Shown piece by piece: positions 20,897 through 30,187 of a stretch of DNA of 64,000 nucleotides. The position numbers and the translations under genes were made by a program. The stretch lies in NCBI RefSeq assembly GCF_005869845.1, contig NZ_VAWF01000001.1:744001-808000 (forward strand), in the 5' to 3' direction. The stretch's first letter is position 1; every line of letters begins with the position of its first letter. Under the pieces are notes generated by a model. It ran no database searches and was not told the origin of the DNA. It saw only the letters and a program-made list of their open reading frames with translations. The DNA comes from Fodinibius saliphilus (lineage in GTDB: Bacteria > Bacteroidota > Rhodothermia > Balneolales > Balneolaceae).

Positions 20897-21057
20897 GAAA
20901 GTACTCGACTTACTTATTGTCCCTCTTCGAGAAGAGTGGTAGTTGATAGGGGGGAGTTTAACCTGGAAATAGTTTTATGGCATACCAAGAGGCATTCTTT
21001 AGCTTTTATGATTCGTTGGACTATAACCCAGTAGCCCAACAAAAAATTGTGCTGCAG

Positions 21058-21552
21058 CTATAAAACTAGTCCATTACCGCTTGAACGTCGTTCTTCGAAA
21101 AATTTTTTTAGAATCCACTCACAGTCATCTTCCATAAACCCTTGAATAACATCAACTTGGTGATTTAGCTTATCATTAGTTGAAAGGTTAAATGCGCTGC
21201 CACAGCTACCCGCCTTTGCGTCCCAAGCACCGATCACTACGGTATCAAGTTTAGACCATACTAAGGCTCCCGTGCACATAGGGCAGGGCTCCAGTGTTAC
21301 ATATAGTGTACAATCCTGAAGATATTTTTGTCCCAGCGTAGAGCATGCTGCTGATACCGCCAACATCTCGGCATGGGCGGTAGGATCGTTTAATCGTTCC
21401 GTTTGATTGTAGCCTTTCCCCACAATACGATCATCTTTTACAACCACTGCCCCCACAGGCACTTCCTTTTCATCGTAAGCCTGTTCAGCCAGGAAAAAAG
21501 CCTGTTGCATATATTGTAGATGCTTTTGGGCACCAGGGATATCAGTATTCAT
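21058..21552 (-). CDS. tadA: tRNA-specific adenosine deaminase
   Basis: Zinc deaminase converting wobble A34 to inosine in tRNA-Arg; 164 residues. The catalytic HAE (His60, Glu62) and PCPMC (Cys90, Cys93) zinc motifs are complete, with EVPVGAVVV before them and the conserved CGSAFNL segment after. The ATG at 21552 fits the usual N-terminus. It is divergent from apt, with a 93-bp intergenic region. Confidence 0.93.
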   Translation of the reverse strand: MNTDIPGAQKHLQYMQQAFFLAEQAYDEKEVPVGAVVVKDDRIVGKGYNQTERLNDPTAHAEMLAVSAACSTLGQKYLQDCTLYVTLEPCPMCTGALVWSKLDTVVIGAWDAKAGSCGSAFNLSTNDKLNHQVDVIQGFMEDDCEWILKKFFEERRSSGNGLVL

Positions 21553-21645
21553 TATTATTTGCTTCCTTGGGTTTCAAATAGCTATTATCAGGTCGATATA
21601 AAATTACACTTGCAGCGTAAAAATCACTACCCTAAAATACAACAT

Positions 21646-22191
21646 ATGGACGCGGTAAAACAACAAATCATCAGCCTGATTGAAGAGAATATCCGTAATA
21701 TTCCTGATTTCCCGAAACAAGGAATTCAATTTAAAGATATTACTCCGCTGTTAAAAAATCCGGATACTCTTGAGCTTACCTCACAAGTGCTTGCCCGTCC
21801 GTTTCGTCATATGGATATCGATTATGTAGTAGGACTAGAATCTCGGGGATTCCTCTTTGGTACAAACCTTGCACAAGATCTTCATGCCGGTTTTATCCCC
21901 ATCAGGAAGCCCGGCAAACTACCCGCCGAAACCATTACAGCTACCTACGCTCTTGAATATGGTGAAGATAAGATCCAGATGCATAAAGATGCTTTTGAAA
22001 AAGGGGATCGAATCCTTATTCATGACGATCTTATTGCTACGGGTGGATCTGCTGAAGCCGCTACAGAGCTTGTAGAAGAACTAGGGGGAGAAGTAGTAGG
22101 CTACTCCTTCATCATAGAGCTTACAGCATTACAGGGAGTTGACAAGCTGCCGGCTGATATTTCCAAGGAAATTCTTATATCTATTGACTAA
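21646..22191 (+). CDS. apt: adenine phosphoribosyltransferase
   Basis: Purine salvage enzyme forming AMP from adenine and PRPP, 181 residues. The family N-terminus IRNIPDFPKQGIQFKDITPLL, the GLESRGFLFG loop, and the PRPP-binding motif RILIHDDLIATGGSA are all visible. The ATG at 21646 starts the conserved protein; the longer frame upstream adds 42 non-conserved residues. Confidence 0.95.
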   Translation: MDAVKQQIISLIEENIRNIPDFPKQGIQFKDITPLLKNPDTLELTSQVLARPFRHMDIDYVVGLESRGFLFGTNLAQDLHAGFIPIRKPGKLPAETITATYALEYGEDKIQMHKDAFEKGDRILIHDDLIATGGSAEAATELVEELGGEVVGYSFIIELTALQGVDKLPADISKEILISID

Positions 22192-22298
22192 ATATTAGAA
22201 AACAGGGCAGCCATAAACGTATAATAATTTATCTCTACTCTAAAATCTTGTATGCCATATAAATAAAAGAGGGAACAAAAGCTTAGATACCGTCTATA

Positions 22299-22334
22299 AT
22301 TAATTGTGCAATATATATCATTTGTACAATTAAT
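22299..22334. promoter_or_regulatory. 12-bp inverted repeat upstream of the lipoprotein gene
   Basis: Arms ATTAATTGTGCA (22299-22310) and TGTACAATTAAT (22323-22334) are complementary except for one position, separated by 12 AT-rich bases, 21 bp upstream of the following start codon. It could be a regulator-binding site or a leader hairpin. Function is inferred from position only. Confidence 0.35.
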
Positions 22335-22354
22335 AACCATTAAATAAAGGTATC

Positions 22355-22852
22355 ATGAAATCAACAATATACAGCTATGTTGTTTCTGTAGTTTTGTCTG
22401 CAACACTATTTATGGGTTGCAAGCCCACAATGGTCATTAAAAAGGTTGACTATTCACAATCAATCGAATCAGTGTTAACACCTGATGAAAATGGGCTTGT
22501 TAAGGATGTTGAACATGGACTTACCTTTAATATCAAACCACTGCAATATGCCGAAACGCAAGACAGCTCAAAAGTAACAACAAAGCAGATACGTTATATC
22601 AGAGGGCAAGAGGGCTACTATTACATCACTGCTCCAAATTACAAGAATGTGTATGTGATGAACCCGGAGAAAGGGAAGCTTACGCTAAAAAAGAAGTTAA
22701 GTATATCAGAGAATGGTATTGAAAAGCCGGCACTGAACCAACGGGCATCATATGTGCAGTTACTCAATAGAACGTCTGGACAAAGCTGGAAACTACTCCC
22801 TGATAAGATCCAGAAAAACAATTCACAAATAGTCAAAAGAGAGAGGAATTAG
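22355..22852 (+). CDS. uncharacterised lipoprotein
   Basis: A 165-residue protein with a lipoprotein signal ending in LFMGC (Cys22). The mature part is hydrophilic and basic, with beta-strand-like segments (QIRYIRGQEGYYYITAPNYKNVYVM). No family recognised. The next gene begins 2 bp after its stop, so the two are almost certainly co-transcribed and may act together at the envelope. Confidence 0.75.
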   Translation: MKSTIYSYVVSVVLSATLFMGCKPTMVIKKVDYSQSIESVLTPDENGLVKDVEHGLTFNIKPLQYAETQDSSKVTTKQIRYIRGQEGYYYITAPNYKNVYVMNPEKGKLTLKKKLSISENGIEKPALNQRASYVQLLNRTSGQSWKLLPDKIQKNNSQIVKRERN

Positions 22853-22854
22853 TT

Positions 22855-24093
22855 ATGAAATTACGAATTTTACTTTTTGTTCTGATAGGTGGGTTATTAA
22901 CAAGTGGGGCCGTAGCACAGGAGGCAAAATCGGATTATGAAATTCAGAAGAATTTCAAACAGCAGTATGAACAGTTTGAAGAAAAACTTGAAACAGTTTC
23001 TACACCCGATAAAGCAAAGAAACTGATTGACAGTATCAAGGAGTTTGACAAAAAATATCAAGCACATACCAATTTGCTAGATAAAGCACTCCATCCCAAA
23101 TCGTATGACCAGAAGATAGCAGCCCTAAAACGATCTTCTGTAGTTACCAATGAACGTCTGACAACAATTAGCAAGCAAATGAAAAAGTTGGATGAGCTCC
23201 AAACGCAGCTGGCTATATATCAGAAGGATCTTAATCAACTGAACAAACGCACCGATTCTTTGCAGGAGGCGATGGCAAAATCTATTAAAAGTGAACAGAA
23301 GCTTTCTGCTTCGCTAAGTGAATATCGCCGCAGCCTTGAGAAAAGGGATGATCTGATCCTGGCTTTCATCGATTCTATGGTGGTAGCTTATCAACAAATG
23401 GATTTAGAAGCCTTGCAAGATCTGGAAAATATAGATAAAAAATCACGCATAAAATCTAATGGTAATGCCTTGGAGATGGTTCATGATATCTCTGAGGAAA
23501 ACCTAAGAATGTTAGAAAAAAATGCTGATAAACTTCGTTTAAATGACTATATGCGTATGGCAGAGGTCCAACAGCAATTTGAAACAATGTGGACCCGCTT
23601 GGGTAATAAAATACGGGAAGTTTATGATGGCAAAAATGCCGAAATGCTTGCAAAAGAGGTAGATCATAACATCAACCAATGGAATCTAAAACTAAAAACA
23701 CAAACATTTGCAGCACTTCATGATTCGCTTTCTGAATATGATATTCAGCTGAATGAATTTAAAAACTCGGACGAGTTCTATAACTCTCTGAGCTCGTATG
23801 TAAATAAACAGATAAAGAACAGTAAAGAGAACGAATCTAAAGCCAATTACAAAAAATTCACACAGTTCCAAGAGTTTTGGAACCAACTAGAAATCAAATG
23901 GTCTAATAATTTTGTTGATGCCGGAATTATTGAGAAGCCACAGATGGCTACCCTTAATGCGAGAGTTGATACTTGGGCACAACATGCGAAGCCCGATTCC
24001 AATAATTTATTAGTATACCTGTTTGGAGCCAGCATATTATTAGCCGTTACGTTGGGTGTTATGCTTATACGAGAAAAAAAACAGGCTAAGTAG
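22855..24093 (+). CDS. secreted coiled-coil protein with C-terminal membrane anchor
   Basis: A 412-residue protein of unknown function. It has a signal peptide (hydrophobic core LLFVLIGGLLTSG, probable cleavage after AVA), then about 350 residues of charged, heptad-like helix (for example LQTQLAIYQKDLNQLNKRTDSLQ near residues 120-145), and a single C-terminal transmembrane segment (LLVYLFGASILLAVTLGVMLI, about 384-404) followed by the basic tail REKKQAK. The layout predicts a periplasmic coiled coil anchored in the inner membrane. A GAGGAAT lies just upstream of the start. It pairs with the preceding lipoprotein gene, which suggests an envelope-spanning unit; this is inferred. Confidence 0.75.
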   Translation: MKLRILLFVLIGGLLTSGAVAQEAKSDYEIQKNFKQQYEQFEEKLETVSTPDKAKKLIDSIKEFDKKYQAHTNLLDKALHPKSYDQKIAALKRSSVVTNERLTTISKQMKKLDELQTQLAIYQKDLNQLNKRTDSLQEAMAKSIKSEQKLSASLSEYRRSLEKRDDLILAFIDSMVVAYQQMDLEALQDLENIDKKSRIKSNGNALEMVHDISEENLRMLEKNADKLRLNDYMRMAEVQQQFETMWTRLGNKIREVYDGKNAEMLAKEVDHNINQWNLKLKTQTFAALHDSLSEYDIQLNEFKNSDEFYNSLSSYVNKQIKNSKENESKANYKKFTQFQEFWNQLEIKWSNNFVDAGIIEKPQMATLNARVDTWAQHAKPDSNNLLVYLFGASILLAVTLGVMLIREKKQAK

Positions 24094-24133
24094 AGCCCAC
24101 TACGACATAAGCATAGATACCCACAATGTATGG

Positions 24134-24168
24134 TTCCCGGCAGTTTTTTGACTGTCGGGAATTTTTTA
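24134..24168 (+). terminator. intrinsic terminator after the coiled-coil gene
   Basis: A 9-bp stem CCCGGCAGT/ACTGTCGGG (one G-T pair), loop TTTTTG, followed by AATTTTTT. It ends the rightward lipoprotein/coiled-coil unit before the convergent gene. Confidence 0.85.
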
Positions 24169-24175
24169 TCTCTAC

Positions 24176-24733
24176 TTATTTAAGTTTCGCATCTCCTTCG
24201 GGGGTCAGAGTAATGCCAAAGGATAATCCAAAACCGGGATGAAATCCTGATGAGCTTATAACGGGGGTAAATGCCGCTTTGAAGGTAAAGTGGGAAGGTT
24301 CGACAGGTAAAAATCGGTATCCTACAGAGAATGTTGCCCCGGGTGGATCAACAAAGTTATTGTTATTCTCTCCTGATAATGTCCCAATCAGTATACCTGC
24401 GCCTAATTCTAGTTTATGGTTGTTATTTCCGATTGACCGAAGTCCCATTGCTACTCCTAAGAATTCATTTGAAGTGGAATAAGGCTTCTGATAGGGTATA
24501 AAATCAGTTTGGGATAGGGCATAACCGCCTCCAAGTCTGAATCCCCAACCACTTTGGAACAACACATCATAGTTAAGAGAATAAACTAAGGCATTACCCC
24601 CAAGTTCCAAATATACACTTTGTTGCGGTATGGGCACTTCTGTCGGACGTTCAAATAACTGGGCTTGAACGGATGTAATAGAAACTGTTAACACGATTAG
24701 TATGAATAGTATTATTCTCTTGAAAATAGACAT
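24176..24733 (-). CDS. outer-membrane beta-barrel-like hypothetical protein
   Basis: A 185-residue protein with a signal peptide (RIILFILIVLTVSITSVQAQ) and a glycine-rich, alternating beta-strand pattern (YLELGGNALVYSLNYDV, GWGFRLGGGYAL, LGVAMGLRSIG, HPGFGLSFGITL). This fits a small 8-strand outer-membrane barrel, common as unannotated proteins in this group. Function is unknown. It follows the phosphatase lipoprotein gene by 4 bp, so the two form an operon. Confidence 0.7.
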   Translation of the reverse strand: MSIFKRIILFILIVLTVSITSVQAQLFERPTEVPIPQQSVYLELGGNALVYSLNYDVLFQSGWGFRLGGGYALSQTDFIPYQKPYSTSNEFLGVAMGLRSIGNNNHKLELGAGILIGTLSGENNNNFVDPPGATFSVGYRFLPVEPSHFTFKAAFTPVISSSGFHPGFGLSFGITLTPEGDAKLK

Positions 24734-24737
24734 ACCG

Positions 24738-25589
24738 TTACTCTTTTTGGGATTCTAATTGTTCTAGTTTTTTGCGATCAATTTGTGAGTTAGATAAAGA
24801 ATTCTCAAAATTATAGAGCGCTGATTCCCAATATCCGTAAACGGGGTTGGGTAAGATATACCATTTTTTATTCCACTTCTCTTGGTGCTTTTGTACCAGG
24901 CTCGCACGTTCTTGCTGGCTGATGCCTTTAGCTGAAACAAAATCGTTCAAATCATCCCCAAAAACCATCAAAATGCGATGCTTTTGTGCTACATAATCCC
25001 TTCGAGCAGTTTTGGCAGAGGTCCAGTTCTTACGCTCATTCTTACTTAGAATATGATCGTCATCTTCAGAGAGTGGAAATCCAAGCTTTTTAAGGTTCTT
25101 GCGTGTGCCTTCCTCGACCTTTGCTTCCCGATTTGTGATGTAATAAATGTTAACGTCTTTTTGATCTGCCCATTTTGTAAAGGTCAGGGCCCCGGCTACC
25201 GCATCCGCTTTTGCTTCCATAACCCATTGGTTCCATGCCGCAATATTAAATTTACTGTTTTGTTTGATCATTCTTGCTTGAAATGCGGCGTTGTTAAGTA
25301 CTGTTTCATCTACATCAAGAATAACGGCAGGGGGTTTTGTCCGATAATTCTCTTCAGTTTTCCCGGTATAGGCCGACCAATAGGAGTCTTCCAATGCCAG
25401 TGCAAGATTAGCACCCGCCGTTTTATATATAGAAGTAGTAATGGCTTTATATTCTGCCGAGTGTTGCATCCAAAGCGTGCTATTGGTTGTGGGATGATCA
25501 AGAACAGGAGCTGAGCTGCTGCAGCCGGTGGTAACGATAAACCCAACTATTACTAATACTATTGTTAGAAGCGAACCTTTATGAAACAT
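24738..25589 (-). CDS. HAD subfamily IIIB acid phosphatase lipoprotein (e(P4)-like)
   Basis: Predicted envelope acid phosphatase or 5'-nucleotidase, 283 residues from the ATG at 25589. Lipoprotein signal with Cys23 (VTTGC). The HAD motif I is ILDVDETVLNN (nucleophile and general acid aspartates of DxDxT), motif II is YYITNREAK, and motif IV is VFGDDLNDF. The class IIIB insertion with AWNQWV fits the e(P4)/OlpA group, which dephosphorylates nucleotides outside the cytoplasm. A TTG 39 bp upstream gives a longer frame but a poorer signal peptide. Confidence 0.85.
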   Translation of the reverse strand: MFHKGSLLTIVLVIVGFIVTTGCSSSAPVLDHPTTNSTLWMQHSAEYKAITTSIYKTAGANLALALEDSYWSAYTGKTEENYRTKPPAVILDVDETVLNNAAFQARMIKQNSKFNIAAWNQWVMEAKADAVAGALTFTKWADQKDVNIYYITNREAKVEEGTRKNLKKLGFPLSEDDDHILSKNERKNWTSAKTARRDYVAQKHRILMVFGDDLNDFVSAKGISQQERASLVQKHQEKWNKKWYILPNPVYGYWESALYNFENSLSNSQIDRKKLEQLESQKE

Positions 25590-25756
25590 AACTAAAAAAG
25601 CGTGCCTTAAATTTATGTTTATTTTCAAGATATGAACGTATCAAAAATAGGGCAGTAGTGCTACAATATTTAATGCTTAAAGACAGATGATACAAAGCTG
25701 AATAACCTGTATACTAAGGTAAACATCTCGTAGGTCAAAAACAGTGTGAGGATAAC

Positions 25757-26215
25757 ATGGCTTCACAATTTGATAATTTAAAAATCATTGGTAGGCTCGA
25801 GCGCGTTGACTTTCCAGAATGGAATATTTTTGATATCAATGCCAAAATCGATACCGGCGCCTATACCTCAAGTTTACACTGCCATCATATTGAACCCTAC
25901 GAACGGGATGGGGAAAGTTATGTAAGGTTCAATTTATTAGATCCATCCCACGACACATACAAAAATAAAACGTTTGAATTGCCCATTTATCGTACAAAGA
26001 TGGTAAAAAGCTCGAACGGATCTACGGAAGAACGTTATGTGGTGAAATCAGCGATACAGCTTTTCGGCGAAAAATTAACGGCTGAATTCTCTCTCACCGA
26101 TCGTTCAGAAATGCGTTATCCCGTTTTATTGGGACGTAAATTGCTAAATGGACGTTTTTTGGTTGATGTGTCCCAAAAATATATCTCACAAAAAATTGAA
26201 GAAAAGAAAATATAG
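25757..26215 (+). CDS. RimB-like retropepsin-fold protease
   Basis: A 152-residue protein of the RimK-associated protease family (often labelled ATP-dependent zinc protease). It shows an aspartic-protease-like [13 protein letters not shown] motif (about residues 27-39) and a closing [10 protein letters not shown] segment, as in RimB. In Pseudomonas, RimB trims glutamates added by RimK to ribosomal protein S6. It lies 5 bp before rimK, matching that partnership. It is the first gene of a six-gene operon. Confidence 0.85.
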   Translation: MASQFDNLKIIGRLERVDFPEWNIFDINAKIDTGAYTSSLHCHHIEPYERDGESYVRFNLLDPSHDTYKNKTFELPIYRTKMVKSSNGSTEERYVVKSAIQLFGEKLTAEFSLTDRSEMRYPVLLGRKLLNGRFLVDVSQKYISQKIEEKKI

Positions 26216-26220
26216 TACAC

Positions 26221-27129
26221 ATGCACATAGTTGTCCTTTCTCGTAATTCTAAACTATACTCTACCTCCCGCCTGGTTGAAGCTATTGAAGCAGCCGGCCA
26301 TGAAGCAACGGTTTTAGACCACTTAAAATGTGATATCGTCAGTGAAAAAGATAATCCCTGTATCTATTATCGAGGTACTCGTGTAGCGGGCGTAGATGCC
26401 GTCATACCTCGCATTGGCGCTTCTGTAACCTTTTATGGATCTGCTGTTGTACGCCAGTTTGAAATGATGAAAGTCTTTACGGCAGTTGAGTCTCAGGCTT
26501 TGGTACGATCACGGGACAAACTGAGAAGTCTACAGCTAATGGCTCGCGAAGGTGTAGGCATGCCTAAAACTGTTTTCACTAACTATTCTACTGAAGTCCG
26601 TAAAATAATTGATTCGGTAGGCGGTCCGCCACTTATTGTAAAGCTCTTGGAAGGTACACAGGGGGTAGGAGTGGTGTTGGCACCTACCTTTAAAGCTGCT
26701 GAATCTATCATACAGGCCTTTCATAGTATGAAAGCCCGTGTTATTGTGCAGGAATTCATTGAAGAGGCCAAAGGGGAAGATATTCGTGCTTTCGTTGTAG
26801 ATGGAGAAGTAGTTGGAGCTATGAAACGTAAAGGTGTTGAAGGGGAATTCCGTTCCAATATTCACCGGGGTGGAAGTGGTGAGCTTATCAAACTTACGGA
26901 CGAAGAACGCAAGGCTGCACTTATTGCTGCACGTGCTATGAGCCTTTCTGTTGCCGGAGTTGATATGCTGCAGTCAGAACGAGGACCACTGGTACTTGAG
27001 GTCAACTCATCACCGGGCTTGGAAGGTATTGAATCTGCAACCGGGAAAAATATTGCAGGACGCATCATCTCTTTTGTTGAGCGTAAATCCGAGGAAATGA
27101 AAGACTCTCCACATCAAACAATAGCCTAA
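26221..27129 (+). CDS. rimK: RimK-type ribosomal S6 glutamate ligase
   Basis: ATP-grasp ligase that adds glutamates to the C-terminus of ribosomal protein S6, 302 residues. The N-terminal pre-ATP-grasp domain (residues 1-95) contains [11 protein letters not shown]. The ATP-grasp fold follows, with [49 protein letters not shown], and the metal/ATP motif [14 protein letters not shown]. It sits 6 bp before the aspartoacylase-like gene. Confidence 0.93.
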   Translation: MHIVVLSRNSKLYSTSRLVEAIEAAGHEATVLDHLKCDIVSEKDNPCIYYRGTRVAGVDAVIPRIGASVTFYGSAVVRQFEMMKVFTAVESQALVRSRDKLRSLQLMAREGVGMPKTVFTNYSTEVRKIIDSVGGPPLIVKLLEGTQGVGVVLAPTFKAAESIIQAFHSMKARVIVQEFIEEAKGEDIRAFVVDGEVVGAMKRKGVEGEFRSNIHRGGSGELIKLTDEERKAALIAARAMSLSVAGVDMLQSERGPLVLEVNSSPGLEGIESATGKNIAGRIISFVERKSEEMKDSPHQTIA

Positions 27130-27135
27130 GACATA

Positions 27136-28083
27136 ATGTCTGATACAATTTCAATCGATGATCATACGATTGGTCCCGGAGAGCGACAGCAAATTCAACT
27201 TAATATTGCCCGGCTGCCGACCTATACTAATATTGATCTGCCTGTACATGTCTTTAGAGCCGAAAAGGAGGGACCCACACTTTTATTAACGGGCGGACTT
27301 CATGGCGACGAACTTAATGGTATAGAGATTGTTCGTCGGATGGTTTACAAAGATATGCTAATGCCCAAACGCGGAAGCGTTATTGCACTACCGTTAGTCA
27401 ATGTGTACGGCTTTATCCAAAATGTACGAGGGTTGCCTGACGGTAAAGATATCAATCGGAGTTTCCCCGGCAGTAAGGGCGGTTCTTTAGCTCGATTACT
27501 GGCCCATACCCTGATGAAAAAAATTATACCCCAGGTAGATTACGGGATCGATTTTCATACCGGAGGGTCTGCACGTGCCAACTACCCGCAAGTTCGCTGT
27601 ACTTTTGATGTTGATGAAAATATGAAGCTTGCCAAAGCTTTTGAGCCACCATTTATAGTCCATTCATCATTGATAAAGAAATCTTTTCGGAAAGCCGCTC
27701 ATAATAAGGGTAAACCCATTTTAGTTTATGAGACCGGCGAATCTACCCGCTATGATGAGACCGGAATACAGGAAGGGATCAATGGAACATTACGGCTGAT
27801 GAAATCCCTAGGACTTAAAGAGGAAGCTCCTGAAGCTGAACATAGTACAGAAATTTTCAAAAAAACTACTTGGGTTCGGGCAAAATACGCCGGACTCTTT
27901 CAACCTAAAATTAAACTTGGAGACAGCGTAGAAAAAAAGCAGGTTCTGGGTCATGTCACCGATCCCTATGGCAATGAACGATTTAAATTTGTTTGTCCAT
28001 ATAAAGGCCGAGTAATCGGACTCAATTATGCGCCCGTTGTTCATAAGGGCGACGCTTTACTCCATCTTGCATACCATCAATAA
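27136..28083 (+). CDS. succinylglutamate desuccinylase/aspartoacylase-family protein
   Basis: Zinc-dependent M14-like hydrolase, 315 residues. Ligands are in TGGLHGDELNG (His and Glu, about residues 53-63) and in GIDFHTGGSARANYP (His at about 138). A C-terminal beta-rich domain includes FKFVCPYKGRVIGLNYAPVVHKGDALLHL. Members of this family are commonly linked with RimK and are thought to act on acylated or glutamylated amino acids; the exact substrate is not known. It is translationally close to rimK. Confidence 0.87.
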   Translation: MSDTISIDDHTIGPGERQQIQLNIARLPTYTNIDLPVHVFRAEKEGPTLLLTGGLHGDELNGIEIVRRMVYKDMLMPKRGSVIALPLVNVYGFIQNVRGLPDGKDINRSFPGSKGGSLARLLAHTLMKKIIPQVDYGIDFHTGGSARANYPQVRCTFDVDENMKLAKAFEPPFIVHSSLIKKSFRKAAHNKGKPILVYETGESTRYDETGIQEGINGTLRLMKSLGLKEEAPEAEHSTEIFKKTTWVRAKYAGLFQPKIKLGDSVEKKQVLGHVTDPYGNERFKFVCPYKGRVIGLNYAPVVHKGDALLHLAYHQ

Positions 28084-28107
28084 TTTAACCGAATACTTAA
28101 TACCATT

Positions 28108-28461
28108 ATGCGCGACGATCTGCTATTTCATATTACTACAAAAGAAGAGTTTAAAGAGTATCAAAATAACAGTAGGTATGAACCGGAATCCCTTGATGAA
28201 GAAGGATTTATCCATTTTTCAAGTGGGGAACAAGTTGAGGATACGGCCAACCGTTTATATAAAAATAATGACAGAATCCTTTTACTGGTAATCGATGTCT
28301 CTACCTTAGGTGAAAATATTAAATACGAAAAAGATGAAGAAACCGGTGAGAAGTTTCCCCATCTATATAAAGCCCTTGATACCAGTGCTATAATAGATAA
28401 AATTGAGATTGCCTCAGAGTCAGACGGATTTTTTAAAATCGGTTTCAGCTCAAATTCATGA
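28108..28461 (+). CDS. DUF952-family protein
   Basis: A 117-residue cytoplasmic protein matching DUF952 by eye: LFHITTKEEFKE near the start, EGFIHFSSGEQV at about 33-44 (the family GFIH.S motif) and FPHLYKALDTSAI near residues 82-94. Function is uncharacterised; the fold is related to ADP-ribose/RNA 2'-phosphotransferase-like proteins in some classifications. Gene spacing (24 bp upstream, 4 bp downstream) places it inside the rimK operon. Confidence 0.85.
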   Translation: MRDDLLFHITTKEEFKEYQNNSRYEPESLDEEGFIHFSSGEQVEDTANRLYKNNDRILLLVIDVSTLGENIKYEKDEETGEKFPHLYKALDTSAIIDKIEIASESDGFFKIGFSSNS

Positions 28462-28465
28462 CATT

Positions 28466-29320
28466 ATGATTGAACGAGCTATAAAACATATTACAGGTAC
28501 AGCTCAGGTTCCCTCATTTAGTAGTTATGAGGAACGGTTACATCCCTATATTAATGCTGTTGTTAACGAACTGCCACAGGTTAATAAAATTGAGGTTCAC
28601 GGCAATAACCTACTTTATAAAGTTGGAGATCAGCAAGATCGCCCGACTATAGCATTAGCTGCTCATCTTGATAAAATTAATCATTATGGTGATGAATATC
28701 CTCAACAGCTACCGGTAAAAGTAACCGATGATTATATTGAAGGAGCTATGGATGATTGTGCCGGTCTTGGCATGCTTCTAACGATCGCCGAAATGAAATC
28801 TGATCATGATTGGCCTAATTTGTTACTCTTTTTCTCTGAAATGGAAGAGAGTAAAGGGCTTAAAGAACATCCTGAACTCCTTAAGAATAATGGAAGTGGC
28901 TATACCCACGGAATGGGAGCAAAGCGTATAGCAACACATTGTGTAGAGCATGATTGGGTTCCCGATGAAGTGATTACCCTGGATACTACGCCTTTATTTA
29001 AAGGGGAACCTGGTATAGCTCTCTATTCAAAACATTGGGAATATAATGACTTAGAACCTTCAGAGTCCCTTATTGAAGCTACTGAAAAAACCGTAGGACG
29101 GTTTATCCGTATCGATGCCCGTATCAAAATTGATAACAATACCAACGATTACCTGCATTACGGAGAAGTATTTAATAATAAAGCTGATAAGGCGGTTGTT
29201 TCTGTTGCCCTTGAACCCGCCATCTATCCATATCATCAAAAAGGAGAACGGGTTTTTATTAGAGATATTGAACGTACCCTCAACATTGTATCGGAATATT
29301 TAAATAACTATTCTGTTTGA
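28466..29320 (+). CDS. M28/M42-like metallopeptidase
   Basis: Predicted cytoplasmic aminopeptidase-type hydrolase, 284 residues from the ATG at 28466, which follows the DUF952 stop by 4 bp. Co-catalytic metal ligands are recognisable: ALAAHLDKI (His, Asp), EGAMDDCAGLGMLL (bridging Asp), FFSEMEESKG (Glu pair), VITLDTTP (Asp), and a late ALEPAIYPYHQKGE segment (His). It is shorter than typical M42 peptidases. The operon context suggests processing of peptides or acyl-amino acids, which is inferred. Confidence 0.8.
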   Translation: MIERAIKHITGTAQVPSFSSYEERLHPYINAVVNELPQVNKIEVHGNNLLYKVGDQQDRPTIALAAHLDKINHYGDEYPQQLPVKVTDDYIEGAMDDCAGLGMLLTIAEMKSDHDWPNLLLFFSEMEESKGLKEHPELLKNNGSGYTHGMGAKRIATHCVEHDWVPDEVITLDTTPLFKGEPGIALYSKHWEYNDLEPSESLIEATEKTVGRFIRIDARIKIDNNTNDYLHYGEVFNNKADKAVVSVALEPAIYPYHQKGERVFIRDIERTLNIVSEYLNNYSV

Positions 29321-30186
29321 AACGGTACGCATTTATATATAATCCTGCGGCTCGCAACGGCAAGTCAAATAAACAACTTCACCGGTTAAAGCAACAAATA
29401 GATACCCACTCCCATTGCATCCTGTTAAAGTCAAAAAAGAAGGGAGATATCACCCAGTTAGTGCGACAGCACATAGGGGATTATGATGTTTTTGTAGCAT
29501 GTGGTGGGGATGGAACTGTTCGCGAAATTGCCGGGGAACTGCTTCATACTACTAAAGAGTTAGGAATAATTCCTATGGGCACCGGTAATGATTTGTGTAA
29601 GACATTAGGCATACCCAAAGATATGGACCGGGCGCTTGAAATCTTATTTCAACAAACTGCAACAGCTATTGATGTTGGAAAATGCAATGAATTCATCTTT
29701 TTAAATACCCTTGGATTAGGTTTTGACGGACTTACTAACAAGTATTCCTATAATTTCAATAGTTTGCCTTCTTTCTTACGATATATAGTAGCCGCAATAC
29801 GTACTACATTTACCCATTCCGCTTTTATCGTAATGTCTGATTGGTTTGATAATCCTAAAAAGGTAATCATGCTTTCCTTTGCTAATGGAAGGGTAGAAGG
29901 GGGAAACTTTCGAATAGCCCCTGAAGCCTCAATTACTGATCAGCAATTGGATATGGTTACTATTCGCAAAGTAAGAAGATGGCTTATTCCCCTTTTATTA
30001 CCGGTATTTTATTTCGGAAAAGCTTCAAAACTACCCCAGGTGCAATATCAACAAATCGATAAAATAAACTTTACTATTGATCAACCGGTAGATATACATG
30101 CCGATGGCGAAATTATAGAATCAGGGGAAACCGACTTTACTGTTTCAATACTTAGCGGTGCTTTGTCTGTTATTTGCAAGCTTTAG
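29317..30186 (+). CDS. diacylglycerol kinase-family lipid kinase (YegS/DgkB-like)
   Basis: Lipid kinase of the DAGK catalytic family, 289 residues. It has AFIYNPAARNGKS at the start, the nucleotide loop VFVACGGDGTVREIAGEL (about residues 57-74), and PMGTGNDLCKTLGIP (about 87-101). The C-terminal beta-domain includes ILSFANGRVEGGNFRIAPEASITDQQLDM. The start is a TTG that overlaps the previous stop codon (TTGA), indicating translational coupling. It probably phosphorylates diacylglycerol or a related lipid at the membrane. It is the last gene of the rimK operon and converges on the fasciclin gene with a 1-bp gap. Confidence 0.88.
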   Translation: MKRYAFIYNPAARNGKSNKQLHRLKQQIDTHSHCILLKSKKKGDITQLVRQHIGDYDVFVACGGDGTVREIAGELLHTTKELGIIPMGTGNDLCKTLGIPKDMDRALEILFQQTATAIDVGKCNEFIFLNTLGLGFDGLTNKYSYNFNSLPSFLRYIVAAIRTTFTHSAFIVMSDWFDNPKKVIMLSFANGRVEGGNFRIAPEASITDQQLDMVTIRKVRRWLIPLLLPVFYFGKASKLPQVQYQQIDKINFTIDQPVDIHADGEIIESGETDFTVSILSGALSVICKL

Positions 30187-30187
30187 A

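Noticed and set aside
20933-20946. CTCTTC/GAAGAG hairpin after galT as a possible terminator.
   Set aside because: A 6-bp stem with a 2-base loop and no T-run; too weak to call.
20977-21063. A 28-codon frame (MAYQEAFFSFYDS..) after galT; a partly similar start (MAYHE..) occurs near 32097.
   Set aside because: Shared similarity is limited to about 14 bases, the frames diverge at once, and there is no known family.
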